64,000 nucleotides of DNA from Flavobacteriales bacterium UBA1986 (GCA_002336245.1 DDDG01000011.1:15929-79928); one strand, 5' to 3'. Positions 53,767 through 63,899 are shown, counted from the stretch's first letter. Notes: generated from the letters alone by a model not told the origin. Program-made: numbers and translations.

Positions 53767-56700
53767 ATGTACCTCATTTTCGACACCGAGACCACCGGTC
53801 TTCCCAAGAATTACAATGCGCCCATCACCGATTTGGACAATTGGCCGCGCATGGTTCAGATTGCCTGGCAACTTCACGAGTTGGATGGGACTCTTGTTGA
53901 AGTCAAGAACTACATCGTAAAACCTGAGGGATATACCATTCCTTTCAACTCAGCCAAAATCCACGGCATCACCACCGAAAAGGCGGAGGCCGAAGGATTG
54001 GAATTGAAGTTTGTTCTGGAGGAGTTTAAGAAGGCGATGGACCAAGCTTCATTTTTAGCCGGTCACAACATCGAGTTTGACATCAACATTGCTGGGGCAG
54101 AATCTGTGCGTACCGAAATGGAGCACAGCATTCTCGACATTCCCAGTGTAGACACCAAGGATGAGTCGACGGAGTACTGTGCGATTCCTGGAGGTAGAGG
54201 CGGTCGGTTTAAGTGGCCGACTTTGACTGAGTTGCATATGAAACTCTTCGGTGAAGGCTTCGACGAAGCACACAATGCCTCCGCCGATGTTGTGGCCACA
54301 GCTCGTTGTTTCTTGGAACTCATACGTTTGGGTGTTATAAAAGCATCAACTCTTGGCTTTAATGCAGAGGAGATGGCGCGTTTCAAAGAGGTGAACCCAA
54401 GCGTCGTTCAAGGCATTGACATCACAATTGAGGCGCAAACGAAGGCGAGTAAGACAAAGAAGAAATCCAAAGACGGAGGTGAAGAAGATCTAGCTAAAAC
54501 GCCAGTTTCGAAGATCAAGTCGCCTTTCATTCATCTTCACAATCACACCCAATTCTCTGTACTTCAGAGTACCACGAAAGTGAAGCCATTGGTGGAGAAG
54601 GCGAAGGCGGATGGAATGCCTGCCGTTTGTATGACCGATCACGGAAATCTATACGGGGCCTTCAAGTTTGTTCGAGAATGCATTATGAACGACATCACAC
54701 CAATTGTGGGATGTGAGCTTTACGTTGCACAGGATCGGAGTATCAAGAAATTCACGAAAGACAATCCAGATCGACGGAATACTCAAGTTCTTCTTGCCAA
54801 GAATAGGGCGGGTTACAACAATTTGGTGAAGTTGTGTTCTGCAGGGTTCACTGAAGGATACTATGCTGGCTACCCAAGGGTAGATAAGGAAATTCTTGTT
54901 CATTACAAGGAAAACCTAATCGCTACCACAGGGGGAATTGGTGCGGAAATTCCCTCATTAATTTTGAACGTTGGGGAAACGCAAGCCGAAGAAGCTTTTC
55001 AGTGGTGGCACGAGCAGTTTGGGGTAGACTTCTACGTAGAGTTGGTAGATCACGGGCTGGAAGAGGAAAAGCATTTGAATGAGGTTCTTCTTCAGTTTGC
55101 CAAGAAGTACGGCGTAAAATATTTTCCAGCAAACAACTCATACTATCTCGAGAAAGACAATGCCGAAGCACACGATATTTTGCTTTGTGTGAAAGATGGT
55201 GAGCTGAAGGATACTCCAATTGGAAGAGGTCGTGGTTTCCGTTACGGAATGCCCAACGACGAATACTACTTCAAGACCCAGGAGGAAATGAAAGCGCTCT
55301 TTGCGCACCTGCCAGAGTCCTTCGAGACCTTCGACGAGATTCTTTCGAAAGTAGAAGTCTACGACCTGAAACGCGACATCCTTTTGCCTTCTTACGAATT
55401 ACCAGAAGGCTTTACAGATCAGGACGAATACCTGCGTCACCTCACTTACGAAGGTGCAAAAAATCGCTACCCTGAGATGACGGATGAGATTCGCGATCGA
55501 CTGGATCTTGAGCTCAAAGTGGTGAAGGAAATGGGTTTTCCTGGCTACTTCCTCATCGTACAAGATTTTACCAGCAAGGCACGCGAAATGGGCGTGAGTG
55601 TTGGTCCTGGAAGGGGCTCTGCGGCGGGTTCTGCGGTTGCCTTCTGTGTGGGGATTACGAACATCGACCCAATTAAGTACAAACTGCTATTCGAGCGATT
55701 CCTGAATCCAGAGCGGGTGAGCATGCCCGATATCGACATTGATTTCGACGACGAAGGACGCGGTAAAATCATCGATTACGTTGTAGACAAATACGGCAAG
55801 GAGCAAGTGGCGCAAATCATCACCTACGGCTCGATGGCAGCGAAATCGGCCATTCGCGATGTATCAAGGGTGATGGCTTTTCCTTTGGATGAAACCGATC
55901 GCATTGCGAAGTTGGTCCCCGATTTTCAGAATCTTGAATACTTGCTTCACGCAGATGCAAAAGGTCTGAGCCAAAAGCTCAATTCAGATGCTGCGGCAAA
56001 CGCGACGCAACTTCAAAAATTCTTGAACGATGGAGGCAGAGCAGCCGACATTCTTGAGCAGGCTGAAATTCTGGAAGGCTCGGTTCGAAATACGGGAATT
56101 CATGCCTGTGGTGTAATCATTACGCCTGAGAATCTCACGAATCTGATTCCCGTTGCCACTTCAAAGGATTCCGATCTTCTTGTGACGCAGTTCGACAACA
56201 AAGTCGTTGAAGATGCTGGGATGTTGAAGATGGACTTCTTGGGTTTGAAGACACTCACCATCATCAAGCACGCCATACGGATCATCAAAAGCCGACATGG
56301 AGTGGAGATTGACATCGACGACATTCCGCTCGACGATGAAGCGACCTTCGAATTGTACCAAAAGGGGGAGACCAATGGGACCTTCCAGTTTGAGTCTGTT
56401 GGAATGCAGAAAAACCTGCGCAAACTCAAGCCTACGAACATTGAAGACCTCATTGCGATGAACGCTTTGTTCCGTCCGGGACCGATGCAATTCATCGACA
56501 CCTTCATTGCGCGGAAACACGGACGAGAGCCGGTGGAGTATCCACACGCCGAATTGGAAGGGATCCTGAAGGATACTTACGGCATCATGGTGTACCAAGA
56601 ACAGATTATGCAAACTGCTCAAATTCTTGGAGGATATTCACTCGGAGGAGCCGATTTGCTCAGGCGAGCGATGGGTAAGAAGAAGATGGATGTGATGGAG

Positions 56701-58047
56701 CAGCAGAAGGAAGTTTTCCGCGAAGGCTGCGCCAAAAAGCATCAAATAGAAGCGGAGCAGGCCGATAAGATTTTCGATATCATGGCGAAGTTCGCCGAGT
56801 ACGGATTCAACCGGTCACACTCAGCAGCTTATTCAGTCGTTGCTTTCCAGACGGCTTATTTAAAAGCGAACTATCCGGCGGAGTACATGGCTTCCGTGCT
56901 CACAAACAATATGTCCGACATCAAGAAGGTGTCCTTCTTCATGGAAGAATGCAGACGGGCAGACCTAAAGGTTTTGGGGCCAGACATAAATGAAAGTGAG
57001 TATGGCTTCACGGTGAATAAAAAGGGTGAAATCCGATTTGGCTTGGGTGCTGTAAAAGGCGTTGGAGAAGCCGCAGTGGAAAGTTTGGTTGCCGAGCGCA
57101 TTGAAAATGGATTGTTTGAAGGAATCTTTGACCTCACAAAGAGAATGGATCACCGCGCTGCCAACAAAAAGACTTTGGAAAGCATGGCCTACGCTGGTGC
57201 GCTCGATGCTTTCACCGATGGTCACCGAGCCGTATACTTCCATAAAGACGGAGATACAACCACCTTCCTTGAGAAGGCCATTCGTTTTGGTCAGAACCAC
57301 CAGCATGCAGAGAACAGTTCTCAAGTTTCTCTTTTTGGTGAAGGCTCCGAAGTAAGCATTCCAGAACCTCAAATTCCCGAAGCGGAGACATGGGGGACGC
57401 TGAAGAAATTGTCGCACGAAAAGGAGTTGGTAGGAATGTTCATTTCCGGGCATCCACTCGACGATTATGCCTTGGAGTTGAAGAGCTTCACTACTTCTGG
57501 TTTTAACTTGGGTTACTTAGACAACTTTGAGGCATTGGTGAACAAGGATTTGCGCTTTGGAGCCATCGTAACCCATGCGGAACACCGAACCTCTAAGAAA
57601 GGAAAACCTTATGGTGAATTGACGCTGGAAGACTATCGAGCGAATTTTAATTTCCGCCTCTTCAGCGACGACTATCTGAAGTGGAAGGCCTTTTTAACCA
57701 CCAATTTTTTACTCTACATCACGGGCCGTGTGGTGAAGCGCGAGTGGGGGAATGAATCCTACGTGTTTAAGGTTCAGCAGATGGAATTGCTATCCGAGTT
57801 GATGGATAAGAAGGTGAAAGAGTTGAGCGTGAGCTTTGATGTGAATGCCATCGATGAAGGACTTCTGGATCGCTTGGATTTAGAGCTTAAAGCCGCTGCG
57901 GGTGGATGTCGAGTGAAGTTGAACCTGATAGATTTTGAGGAGAATTTGAGTTCAGAGTTGATTTCAAAAGAGATTCGCGTTCGTCCGAGCAGCGAATTGG
58001 TTTCAGATTTGGAGAAGTTGGGACCATTGGAGGTCAAGTTGATCTAA
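53767..58047 (+). CDS. dnaE: DNA polymerase III alpha subunit with fused N-terminal DEDDh exonuclease
   Basis: The replicative polymerase (1426 residues) with an extra N-terminal exonuclease domain (about 1-190). The DEDDh motifs are intact: D6/E8 in IFDTETTG, H100-D105 (AGHNIEFD) and H169-D174 (HNASADVVAT). A Lys-rich linker (about 220-250) leads to the PHP domain (HLHNHTQFSV, near 256), the polymerase core with catalytic aspartates in SMPDIDIDFDDEGRG (near 652) and a late OB/tau-type region (about 1210-1330). The usual separate epsilon subunit could thus be replaced or doubled by this domain. It does not have PolC's internal placement of the exonuclease. Confidence 0.95.
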   Translation: MYLIFDTETTGLPKNYNAPITDLDNWPRMVQIAWQLHELDGTLVEVKNYIVKPEGYTIPFNSAKIHGITTEKAEAEGLELKFVLEEFKKAMDQASFLAGHNIEFDINIAGAESVRTEMEHSILDIPSVDTKDESTEYCAIPGGRGGRFKWPTLTELHMKLFGEGFDEAHNASADVVATARCFLELIRLGVIKASTLGFNAEEMARFKEVNPSVVQGIDITIEAQTKASKTKKKSKDGGEEDLAKTPVSKIKSPFIHLHNHTQFSVLQSTTKVKPLVEKAKADGMPAVCMTDHGNLYGAFKFVRECIMNDITPIVGCELYVAQDRSIKKFTKDNPDRRNTQVLLAKNRAGYNNLVKLCSAGFTEGYYAGYPRVDKEILVHYKENLIATTGGIGAEIPSLILNVGETQAEEAFQWWHEQFGVDFYVELVDHGLEEEKHLNEVLLQFAKKYGVKYFPANNSYYLEKDNAEAHDILLCVKDGELKDTPIGRGRGFRYGMPNDEYYFKTQEEMKALFAHLPESFETFDEILSKVEVYDLKRDILLPSYELPEGFTDQDEYLRHLTYEGAKNRYPEMTDEIRDRLDLELKVVKEMGFPGYFLIVQDFTSKAREMGVSVGPGRGSAAGSAVAFCVGITNIDPIKYKLLFERFLNPERVSMPDIDIDFDDEGRGKIIDYVVDKYGKEQVAQIITYGSMAAKSAIRDVSRVMAFPLDETDRIAKLVPDFQNLEYLLHADAKGLSQKLNSDAAANATQLQKFLNDGGRAADILEQAEILEGSVRNTGIHACGVIITPENLTNLIPVATSKDSDLLVTQFDNKVVEDAGMLKMDFLGLKTLTIIKHAIRIIKSRHGVEIDIDDIPLDDEATFELYQKGETNGTFQFESVGMQKNLRKLKPTNIEDLIAMNALFRPGPMQFIDTFIARKHGREPVEYPHAELEGILKDTYGIMVYQEQIMQTAQILGGYSLGGADLLRRAMGKKKMDVMEQQKEVFREGCAKKHQIEAEQADKIFDIMAKFAEYGFNRSHSAAYSVVAFQTAYLKANYPAEYMASVLTNNMSDIKKVSFFMEECRRADLKVLGPDINESEYGFTVNKKGEIRFGLGAVKGVGEAAVESLVAERIENGLFEGIFDLTKRMDHRAANKKTLESMAYAGALDAFTDGHRAVYFHKDGDTTTFLEKAIRFGQNHQHAENSSQVSLFGEGSEVSIPEPQIPEAETWGTLKKLSHEKELVGMFISGHPLDDYALELKSFTTSGFNLGYLDNFEALVNKDLRFGAIVTHAEHRTSKKGKPYGELTLEDYRANFNFRLFSDDYLKWKAFLTTNFLLYITGRVVKREWGNESYVFKVQQMELLSELMDKKVKELSVSFDVNAIDEGLLDRLDLELKAAAGGCRVKLNLIDFEENLSSELISKEIRVRPSSELVSDLEKLGPLEVKLI

Positions 58048-58056
58048 GAACATCCT

Positions 58057-59277
58057 GTGAGAAATAGTCTTCTTTTATTCTTCCTGCTTTTGGGTTTTGC
58101 GCTTTCTGCTCAAGATGTGGATCTTCGGATTGATACCACTTTAAGTGCCGAGGCTTTGGTGAAAAATCTTTTGGGTGGAAATCGGGGCATTGAAGTAAAG
58201 GAAGCCGACTTTAAAGGTGCACGGCAAGCGGCGGGCAGTTTCAAAATTATTGGAGCCGAATGTTGTTTTTTCAAGGAAGGAATCATCCTCAGTACGGGAG
58301 AAGCCGAACACGCTCGCGGTCCGAATATGAAGAGCAGCTCCGGTGAAGCCTTGGGCACCCGAGGTCGGAATCATTTGGCGCGTATGGCTCGCAATGTTTC
58401 CATGGATGCGGCAATGCTTCAGTTCGATTTTAAGCCAAGTGGAGATAGCTTGGCCTTTGAGTTTGTGTTTGCTTCAGAAGAGTATCCCGAGTTTGTCAAT
58501 CGAGGAGTGAACGACGTCTTTGTCTTTCTGCTCATCGACATGGAAACGAACGAGATAAAGAACCTGGCAACGGTTCCGGGCACAAAAGAGCCCATCAGCA
58601 TCGACAACATCAACCATCGCCGGAACCATCGATTGTACAACAACAATTCCTATTGGTCGGGGCAAAAGATGGACTTCTGGAAAGAGAATTTGGAAAAAGC
58701 CCTGATGGCAAATGTGCTTCAGTTCGATGGCTATACAGTTCCCTTAATCGCCAGTGCAAAGGTGATTCCCGGAAGGTGGTATAAGATGAGTCTTGAAATC
58801 AGCGACATAGGAGATGGCTTGTACGACTCTGCGGTTTTCCTGAAGGCGGGAAGTTTTACCGATCGCGCAGGAGAAGATTCAGAGCAGAAGGTGGATTTGG
58901 AAATAGAAGACACAGATTGGTTGCATTCAAGAAAAGAGGGCGATACTACGGTGCTTGAGCTGCAACTCTATTTTGACCACGACGAGTATAAGCTGGTGGA
59001 TTCAGAAATGGAAAAACTCAGCTCAGTGGCAGACGAGCTGAAAGCTAAGTCCTTTTCAATTCTAGTAAAAGGACATACCGATAACAAAGGAGAGGAGACC
59101 TACAATCAAACTCTTTCAGAGCGAAGAGCCAAGGAAGTCCGCTTGATGCTTTTGAATAGGGGCTTTGATGCTGAAAAGATAAAAGCGATCGGCAGGGGAG
59201 AGTATGAGCCTCTTGAAAAAGGTGAATTGGAAGAACAACAAGCTAAGAATAGGCGAGTAGAGTTATGGCTTTATTGA
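58057..59277 (+). CDS. Choice-of-anchor L domain fused to OmpA
   Basis: A 406-residue exported protein (signal ending LSAQ) with an N-terminal choice-of-anchor L domain (about 25-275; ILSTGEAEHARGPN, LAFEFVFASEEYPEF, GVNDVFVFLL, FDGYTVPLIA, YKMSLEISDIGDGLYDSAVF) and a C-terminal OmpA peptidoglycan-binding domain (about 300-406; LYFDHDEYKLVD, VKGHTDNKG, NRRVELWLY). Choice-of-anchor L usually precedes a surface sorting signal, so fixing it to the cell wall through OmpA is an unusual pairing. Start GTG 58057, 9 bp after dnaE, on the same strand. Confidence 0.88.
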   Translation: MRNSLLLFFLLLGFALSAQDVDLRIDTTLSAEALVKNLLGGNRGIEVKEADFKGARQAAGSFKIIGAECCFFKEGIILSTGEAEHARGPNMKSSSGEALGTRGRNHLARMARNVSMDAAMLQFDFKPSGDSLAFEFVFASEEYPEFVNRGVNDVFVFLLIDMETNEIKNLATVPGTKEPISIDNINHRRNHRLYNNNSYWSGQKMDFWKENLEKALMANVLQFDGYTVPLIASAKVIPGRWYKMSLEISDIGDGLYDSAVFLKAGSFTDRAGEDSEQKVDLEIEDTDWLHSRKEGDTTVLELQLYFDHDEYKLVDSEMEKLSSVADELKAKSFSILVKGHTDNKGEETYNQTLSERRAKEVRLMLLNRGFDAEKIKAIGRGEYEPLEKGELEEQQAKNRRVELWLY

Positions 59278-59301
59278 GGTGGTTGTAAGCCCTCCGCGTG
59301 C

Positions 59302-59317
59302 CTGAGCCTGTCGAAGG
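59302..59317 (+). repeat. REP-like single unit CTGAGCCTGTCGAAGG
   Basis: Same core as the inverted pair at 15471-15528. It lies between the OmpA fusion and the DUF6122 gene. Confidence 0.6.
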
Positions 59318-59372
59318 CTGCGATGTTCAAAATTGACAGACCTACGTCCGTGTAATTTATAGAGAGCACAAA

Positions 59373-59684
59373 TTGATACAATTCATTCACTACATACTCC
59401 ACTTAGTATTCCCCCTCTTCATTGCCATATTCTTCTTCAAGAAAGACTGGAAAAAAGCCTACCTCATTTTCCTAGCAACCATGCTGGTGGACGTCGATCA
59501 CCTGCTCGCGGAACCGATATACGAATTGGGTCGTTGCAGCATTGGTTTCCATCCCTTGCATTCTTATCTCGCCATTGGGGTTTATGTACTGCTCTTATTT
59601 CTTCCGAAGCCCTATCGATACATCGCTATTGGTCTGTTGATGCACATGGCTACGGATGGGTTGGATTGCTTACTCATGGAGTAG
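59373..59684 (+). CDS. DUF6122 family membrane protein
   Basis: A 103-residue membrane protein with three or four hydrophobic helices and a conserved polar pattern HYILHLVFP, DWKKAYLIF, LVDVDHLLAEP, IGFHPLHSY and HMATDGLDC. The His/Asp residues in or next to the helices are reminiscent of membrane metal-dependent hydrolase-like families (DUF457/YdjM). A role is not established. The start is TTG 59373, the only one before the first helix. Confidence 0.78.
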   Translation: MIQFIHYILHLVFPLFIAIFFFKKDWKKAYLIFLATMLVDVDHLLAEPIYELGRCSIGFHPLHSYLAIGVYVLLLFLPKPYRYIAIGLLMHMATDGLDCLLME

Positions 59685-59762
59685 AGAGTGGAGAGTGAGA
59701 GTGAATGTGGAGAGTTGGTCATCTTCTTGGCCCTTGTTCAGATTCACCGAAGCATAGTCAGA

Positions 59763-59778
59763 CTGAGCCTGTCGAAGT
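59763..59778 (+). repeat. REP-like single unit CTGAGCCTGTCGAAGT
   Basis: Same core as at 59302 and the pair at 15471. It lies in the 476-bp gene-free stretch 59685-60160. Confidence 0.6.
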
Positions 59779-59861
59779 CTACTTTAAATAAGATGATGTC
59801 TGCCATCGTTTAGCTCCTGCGGGTAAAGAGTGAGAGAGTGATGGAGTGGATTGCTGATGCG

Positions 59862-59901
59862 CAGATGTGCGAATTTGGAAATATGAGAATTTGCAAATGT
59901 G
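59862..59901. repeat. Octamer array remnant (5 units)
   Basis: CAGATGTG, CGAATTTG, GAAATATG, AGAATTTG, CAAATGTG: degenerate versions of the octamer at 15237-15371. It shows the family is dispersed. Confidence 0.75.
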
Positions 59902-60040
59902 AATATCCGCCTCAGCTGCGCTAATTCGGACAAGTGTGAGAATTTACATTTGGTAACCTGTAACCTGTAACCTGTAACCTTTAACCTGTCACCTGTCGCC
60001 TGTCACCTGTCACCTGTCGCCTGTCACCTGTCACCTGCCT

Positions 60041-60072
60041 GCCCGCCCGAAGCGCAGCGTAGGAGGGTAACC
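60041..60072 (+). repeat. 32-bp dispersed element, copy 2
   Basis: GCCCGCCCGAAGCGCAGCGT then AGGAGGGTAACC, one base different from the copy at 15778. Confidence 0.9.
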
Positions 60073-60094
60073 TGTAACCCGTAACCTGTAACCT

Positions 60095-60126
60095 GCCCGC
60101 CCGAAGCGTAGCATAGGAGGGTAACC
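60095..60126 (+). repeat. 32-bp dispersed element, copy 3
   Basis: GCCCGCCCGAAGCGTAGCAT then AGGAGGGTAACC, three bases different from the copy at 15778. Confidence 0.88.
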
Positions 60127-60160
60127 TGTCACCTGTCACCTGTCACCTGTAATCAAAGCC

Positions 60161-63100
60161 CTATTCTTTAACAATCCTGAACACCTTCGAATCTCCATTT
60201 CCAAATCTGGCTTCGAGCAGGTAAACGCCAGGAGCACCAGTAATATTCAAGACTTGGCTGTTGTCGCTAAGGGATACTGGAGCTAGAACATCTTGTCCGA
60301 GAATGTTTCTCAGGGTGAGGGTGATGGGTTCCGTATTATGAGTAGTTGAAATTCGAACAGCTCCTGTAGTTGGGTTCGGGACGATTCGAATCTCTGCACT
60401 TTCAGATTGATGAATTCCTAATGGATTGATGTTGACACTTAGAGAGTTCAATGTTGTACACGAATTGCTGTCGGTTTCCCAAACATTGATCACGCCGGGT
60501 CCACTGCTGTCCCACTTTACTTCAATACTGTCGCCAGAGTTGATGGAGATGGTTCCGCCAACAACATTCCAATTTAAGCTCGAGCCGGAAAGGGGAGCCA
60601 AAGAGTACATGTGTTTGCTGCCTCCAACAACGGTGGTAGATCCTATGATGCTGATTTGTGGAGGTTTTGGGAAGACTGTAATACTGCTGATAGCAGTGTC
60701 GCTGCAGCCATTGCCGGCAGTGTAGAGGTAGTTGACTACGAAAGTTCCTGCTCCTGAACTATCGGGATGGAATTGATTTCCAGAAATCCCTGTTCCAAAG
60801 AAGGAGCCACCAGTAGGGTCTCCGCCAGTTAAATTCAATGAGGAGTCGCTTTCGCAAATATCCTCCAGTTCATTCAATGTCGCAACAGGCTTGTCCAATA
60901 TGGAGTAAAGCTTAGAAATGGAGTTGGTGCATCCATTCTGATGGGTATAGGAATAGGTGACTTGATAGGTGTTCGGTGGGGCACTTCCTGGATAAAGTAT
61001 ATTGTTTGAAACTCCAATACCTATGAAGCTTCCTCCTGCTGGACTTCCGACTAAAATCAGACTATCGTCTTTCTCACACACTGATGGAATAGTGAAATTA
61101 ACGGCTGGATTGGGCTTCACGAAAATGTCGACGAAGGCAGAGTCAATACAATTGGATTGGTAGCTCTTGCTGTAGTAGACTCTATGAGAGCCCGCACCCG
61201 ATACCGAGGTACTGAACACATTGCCAAGGACTGCTGAGCTGACGAACTGACCACCTGTCACATTGCTGCTCAAAATAGATGTTTCACCTTCACAAATCGT
61301 GTCGCGACTGGCTTGAACGACGATGCTTGGCCGCGAGGCAATACTTAGAGTTTGCATCAACGTATCTACGCAAATTCCAGAACTGTCTTGAAGAATGGCC
61401 CAAACGGTATCTTGAGAGCTGATGGTCACCTGAGTTGAAAAGCTTGTTGAGTCGCTGAACAAGGAGCCTGGAAACCAGCTTACGACATATCGAGTAGAAT
61501 CAAAATTTCTCTCGTAGTTCATTCTCAACAGAGGCAAGCCATAAGATGCAGCCCAACCGAGTTGAGTAGAAGAGCAGGCGGAGTTTCCTGAAAGAATTGT
61601 GGCAATCACGGCTTGGTAATTCACCGAATCCATTTCTACTCTAGGACTGTTCAAGCCACTTCCATCTGAGCAGATCTGGATGATGAGGTTTGAATTCTCT
61701 TTTAGAAAGAATGTATTCTGCAATTGAATCATGTTCCAGCCAGAAACGATTGTCACATTGGTGTCTGCAAATACATCGACCATACCAGTCATGTAGTTTG
61801 TCAAAGTGGAATCAGATGTACAGCGCATTTTAATCTTAAAATCTGGGATGCTTACGGGTGGCGTTCCGTTGTCCACGAAAAAGCCAATTTCCTTTATGAT
61901 TCCCGAAGTGAAATCAGATGCTTCGAGCGCAGAATAGCGGTATAAGAACGCCTGCTTCACACTTCCATCGTGAATTGCAAATGGATTCGGATAGGCCAAA
62001 TTGCCAGAACCAGAGGCATTGGTGAGATAGTTCGAGGATCCAATGATGGCACTTCTCGGATTGTTGAGGCAAGTGACATTTGTGTCTCCACAAAGGGCAT
62101 CGCATGCAGAGCCAATGTGTATGTCCAGAGGAACCCCTGCACACAAGCTGTCGGTTTCACTCAAAATCATCGCTGTCCCAGAAGCTGGAGCGATAACATT
62201 CAACATGACCTCCAGATTTTGACGGCAATATCCATCTCTTACTTCAAGCTTTATGGAGCCATCATTCCTATCCGAAAGGTCGGATGAAGAAAGGGTGTCG
62301 TTCGAAATGTATTCTGGTCCTGTCCACTTATAACTGAAGCTACCTGTTCGACTCATGCCAATTGGCAATCCAGTCAAGGTATCCCCAAGACACAGACTTG
62401 TGTCCCTCAGTCCAAGAATTCGAAAGGAATCAGTGACATAGATGGTAATTGTATCTGAGTTTTGACATTGCCGCACCGTGTCCCCAAAGAGGACATAGGT
62501 CGTTGTGAGTGTCGGCCATGCTTGTACCTGTGAACAACTATCGCAACTGAAATTCACTCCAGGTATGAGGCTAGAGCCACCGGGAAGTGCCAACCATTTA
62601 ATGGAGTCGGTTGAAAGGGCCTGGAGGTCCACTGTGTCGCCCCGGCAAATTTCATTGAGTTTGGGATAAATGCTTGGCGTTTTGGTGAGGTCAATGATGA
62701 AGTCGGAGTAAGTAATTCCAGGCACATTACAAGCATTGTCACTTTTCTTGAAATAGAAATGGTATCGTTCAAAAGCCATGCGCACAACCTTCCATGAAAA
62801 GGTGGCAATTTGGACGGAATCGTTGATGGCGTTGATACTGAAACTAGCCCCGGGAAGTACACTTGAAAAATTCGATGTTAGAATCAAAGTGTCTGTACTG
62901 TCGGCCGAATAGAACTCTGGATCCCATACTGTGATGTCGAATGAAAAGCTGTCGCCTACACATGCTTCTATGCGATTGAGCGTGCTGCTGTCCAGTTCTG
63001 CTGTACCAGTGAAGTTCTGAATACCAAATGTATCTAGAGGAACTGTGTTGATACAACCACCAACCGAAAAAACGTAATCCTGCATCGACCTTCCTTTCAA

Positions 63101-63877
63101 CTGCCCGCTCACATCGTATTCCGAAACTTCTATTACCACTACATAAGTCCCAATGACCGTCGGATTAAATTCGATTTGACCTGTTACGCTGTCTAGTGTG
63201 AGTCCAGGAATTGGGGATGTTGAAGAGTGCGGAGATGTATATGGAACACATGTGTTGGCCGATGATCGACTGCAGATAAAGGCATAGGTCAGACTATCCC
63301 CGTCTGGGTCCGTTGCTCCAAGATTAAACGTTGAAGGCTTACCGGTGCAGAACGATGGAAATGGGTCGGAGGCGTAGCTTGGGGCCGAGTTGCATGAATC
63401 CGAAAGGTTGCAAATACTTGTCTCAACATAAGGAGACGATGCACTTGCATTGTGAAAAGAAGGGCGACAACATGCTCCTCTGAAGCCAATGGTCCAGCAA
63501 TCACATCTTGGAGTCAAGATAAAAATGCCTGAATAGAGAATAGCCTCAACGCCCGGCGAAAATCCGCTTGAAGTATCACAAGTGGTTTGTACGCTTGGGC
63601 ATACATTGGTTACATCGGTTGTGCTCACTCGATTGACAGTGCCATTCACTACACTGCCACAAGAACTACTTGCTGAAATCTGTAAGCTAGTCGCAGTCCA
63701 TCCCGCTCCATTGCAATTTCGAAATACTCTCACATTAATCTTGAAAGAGTCTTGCCCAATACATTCGTACAAAATTTCATTGCCAAGGATGTGCGAGGAG
63801 AAGCTCGGACCAAAGGCCATTGACAACACCAGGGAGGCGAATAGATATTTGAATCGAAGGAATTTTGGGAGATTCAT
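60161..63877 (-). CDS. Giant secreted protein C with type A T9SS sorting domain
   Basis: A protein of about 1238 residues from the ATG at 63877 (an in-frame GTG at 63886 would add three). Signal (ending GPSFSS), then a cysteine-rich N-terminal part that resembles the Bacteroidota SHILGNEILYECIGQDSFKI group of adhesin-like proteins. PKD/Ig-type modules follow, with at least three ~75-residue repeats (about 850-1075, with VGSPAGGSFIGIGVSNN and TGGDPTGGSFFGTGISGNQ), each with a cysteine near its start and end. The C-terminal domain (about 1155-1238; IVPNPTTGAVRIST to FRIVKE) is the type A sorting signal. A cell-surface adhesin is the likely role (inference). Confidence 0.88.
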   Translation of the reverse strand: MNLPKFLRFKYLFASLVLSMAFGPSFSSHILGNEILYECIGQDSFKINVRVFRNCNGAGWTATSLQISASSSCGSVVNGTVNRVSTTDVTNVCPSVQTTCDTSSGFSPGVEAILYSGIFILTPRCDCWTIGFRGACCRPSFHNASASSPYVETSICNLSDSCNSAPSYASDPFPSFCTGKPSTFNLGATDPDGDSLTYAFICSRSSANTCVPYTSPHSSTSPIPGLTLDSVTGQIEFNPTVIGTYVVVIEVSEYDVSGQLKGRSMQDYVFSVGGCINTVPLDTFGIQNFTGTAELDSSTLNRIEACVGDSFSFDITVWDPEFYSADSTDTLILTSNFSSVLPGASFSINAINDSVQIATFSWKVVRMAFERYHFYFKKSDNACNVPGITYSDFIIDLTKTPSIYPKLNEICRGDTVDLQALSTDSIKWLALPGGSSLIPGVNFSCDSCSQVQAWPTLTTTYVLFGDTVRQCQNSDTITIYVTDSFRILGLRDTSLCLGDTLTGLPIGMSRTGSFSYKWTGPEYISNDTLSSSDLSDRNDGSIKLEVRDGYCRQNLEVMLNVIAPASGTAMILSETDSLCAGVPLDIHIGSACDALCGDTNVTCLNNPRSAIIGSSNYLTNASGSGNLAYPNPFAIHDGSVKQAFLYRYSALEASDFTSGIIKEIGFFVDNGTPPVSIPDFKIKMRCTSDSTLTNYMTGMVDVFADTNVTIVSGWNMIQLQNTFFLKENSNLIIQICSDGSGLNSPRVEMDSVNYQAVIATILSGNSACSSTQLGWAASYGLPLLRMNYERNFDSTRYVVSWFPGSLFSDSTSFSTQVTISSQDTVWAILQDSSGICVDTLMQTLSIASRPSIVVQASRDTICEGETSILSSNVTGGQFVSSAVLGNVFSTSVSGAGSHRVYYSKSYQSNCIDSAFVDIFVKPNPAVNFTIPSVCEKDDSLILVGSPAGGSFIGIGVSNNILYPGSAPPNTYQVTYSYTHQNGCTNSISKLYSILDKPVATLNELEDICESDSSLNLTGGDPTGGSFFGTGISGNQFHPDSSGAGTFVVNYLYTAGNGCSDTAISSITVFPKPPQISIIGSTTVVGGSKHMYSLAPLSGSSLNWNVVGGTISINSGDSIEVKWDSSGPGVINVWETDSNSCTTLNSLSVNINPLGIHQSESAEIRIVPNPTTGAVRISTTHNTEPITLTLRNILGQDVLAPVSLSDNSQVLNITGAPGVYLLEARFGNGDSKVFRIVKE

Positions 63878-63899
63878 GAACAGCACTTCCTTTATAGGA

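Larger units (their letters stand above)
59953..60152. repeat. Heptamer array (CCTGTAA / CCTGTCA) with two 32-bp elements
   Basis: Over twenty heptamers of CCTGT(A/C)A or CCTGTCG are interrupted by two copies of the 32-bp element. They fill the DNA right up to 10 bp from the stop of the third giant gene. The same heptamer appears at 15719-15750. Confidence 0.93.

Noticed and set aside
53767..58047. PolC-type polymerase
   Set aside because: The exonuclease is N-terminal, not inside the PHP domain, and the core has DnaE motifs.
59685..60160. Genes in the 476-bp stretch
   Set aside because: Only repeats, a REP unit and low-complexity sequence are seen; no frame has a credible start.
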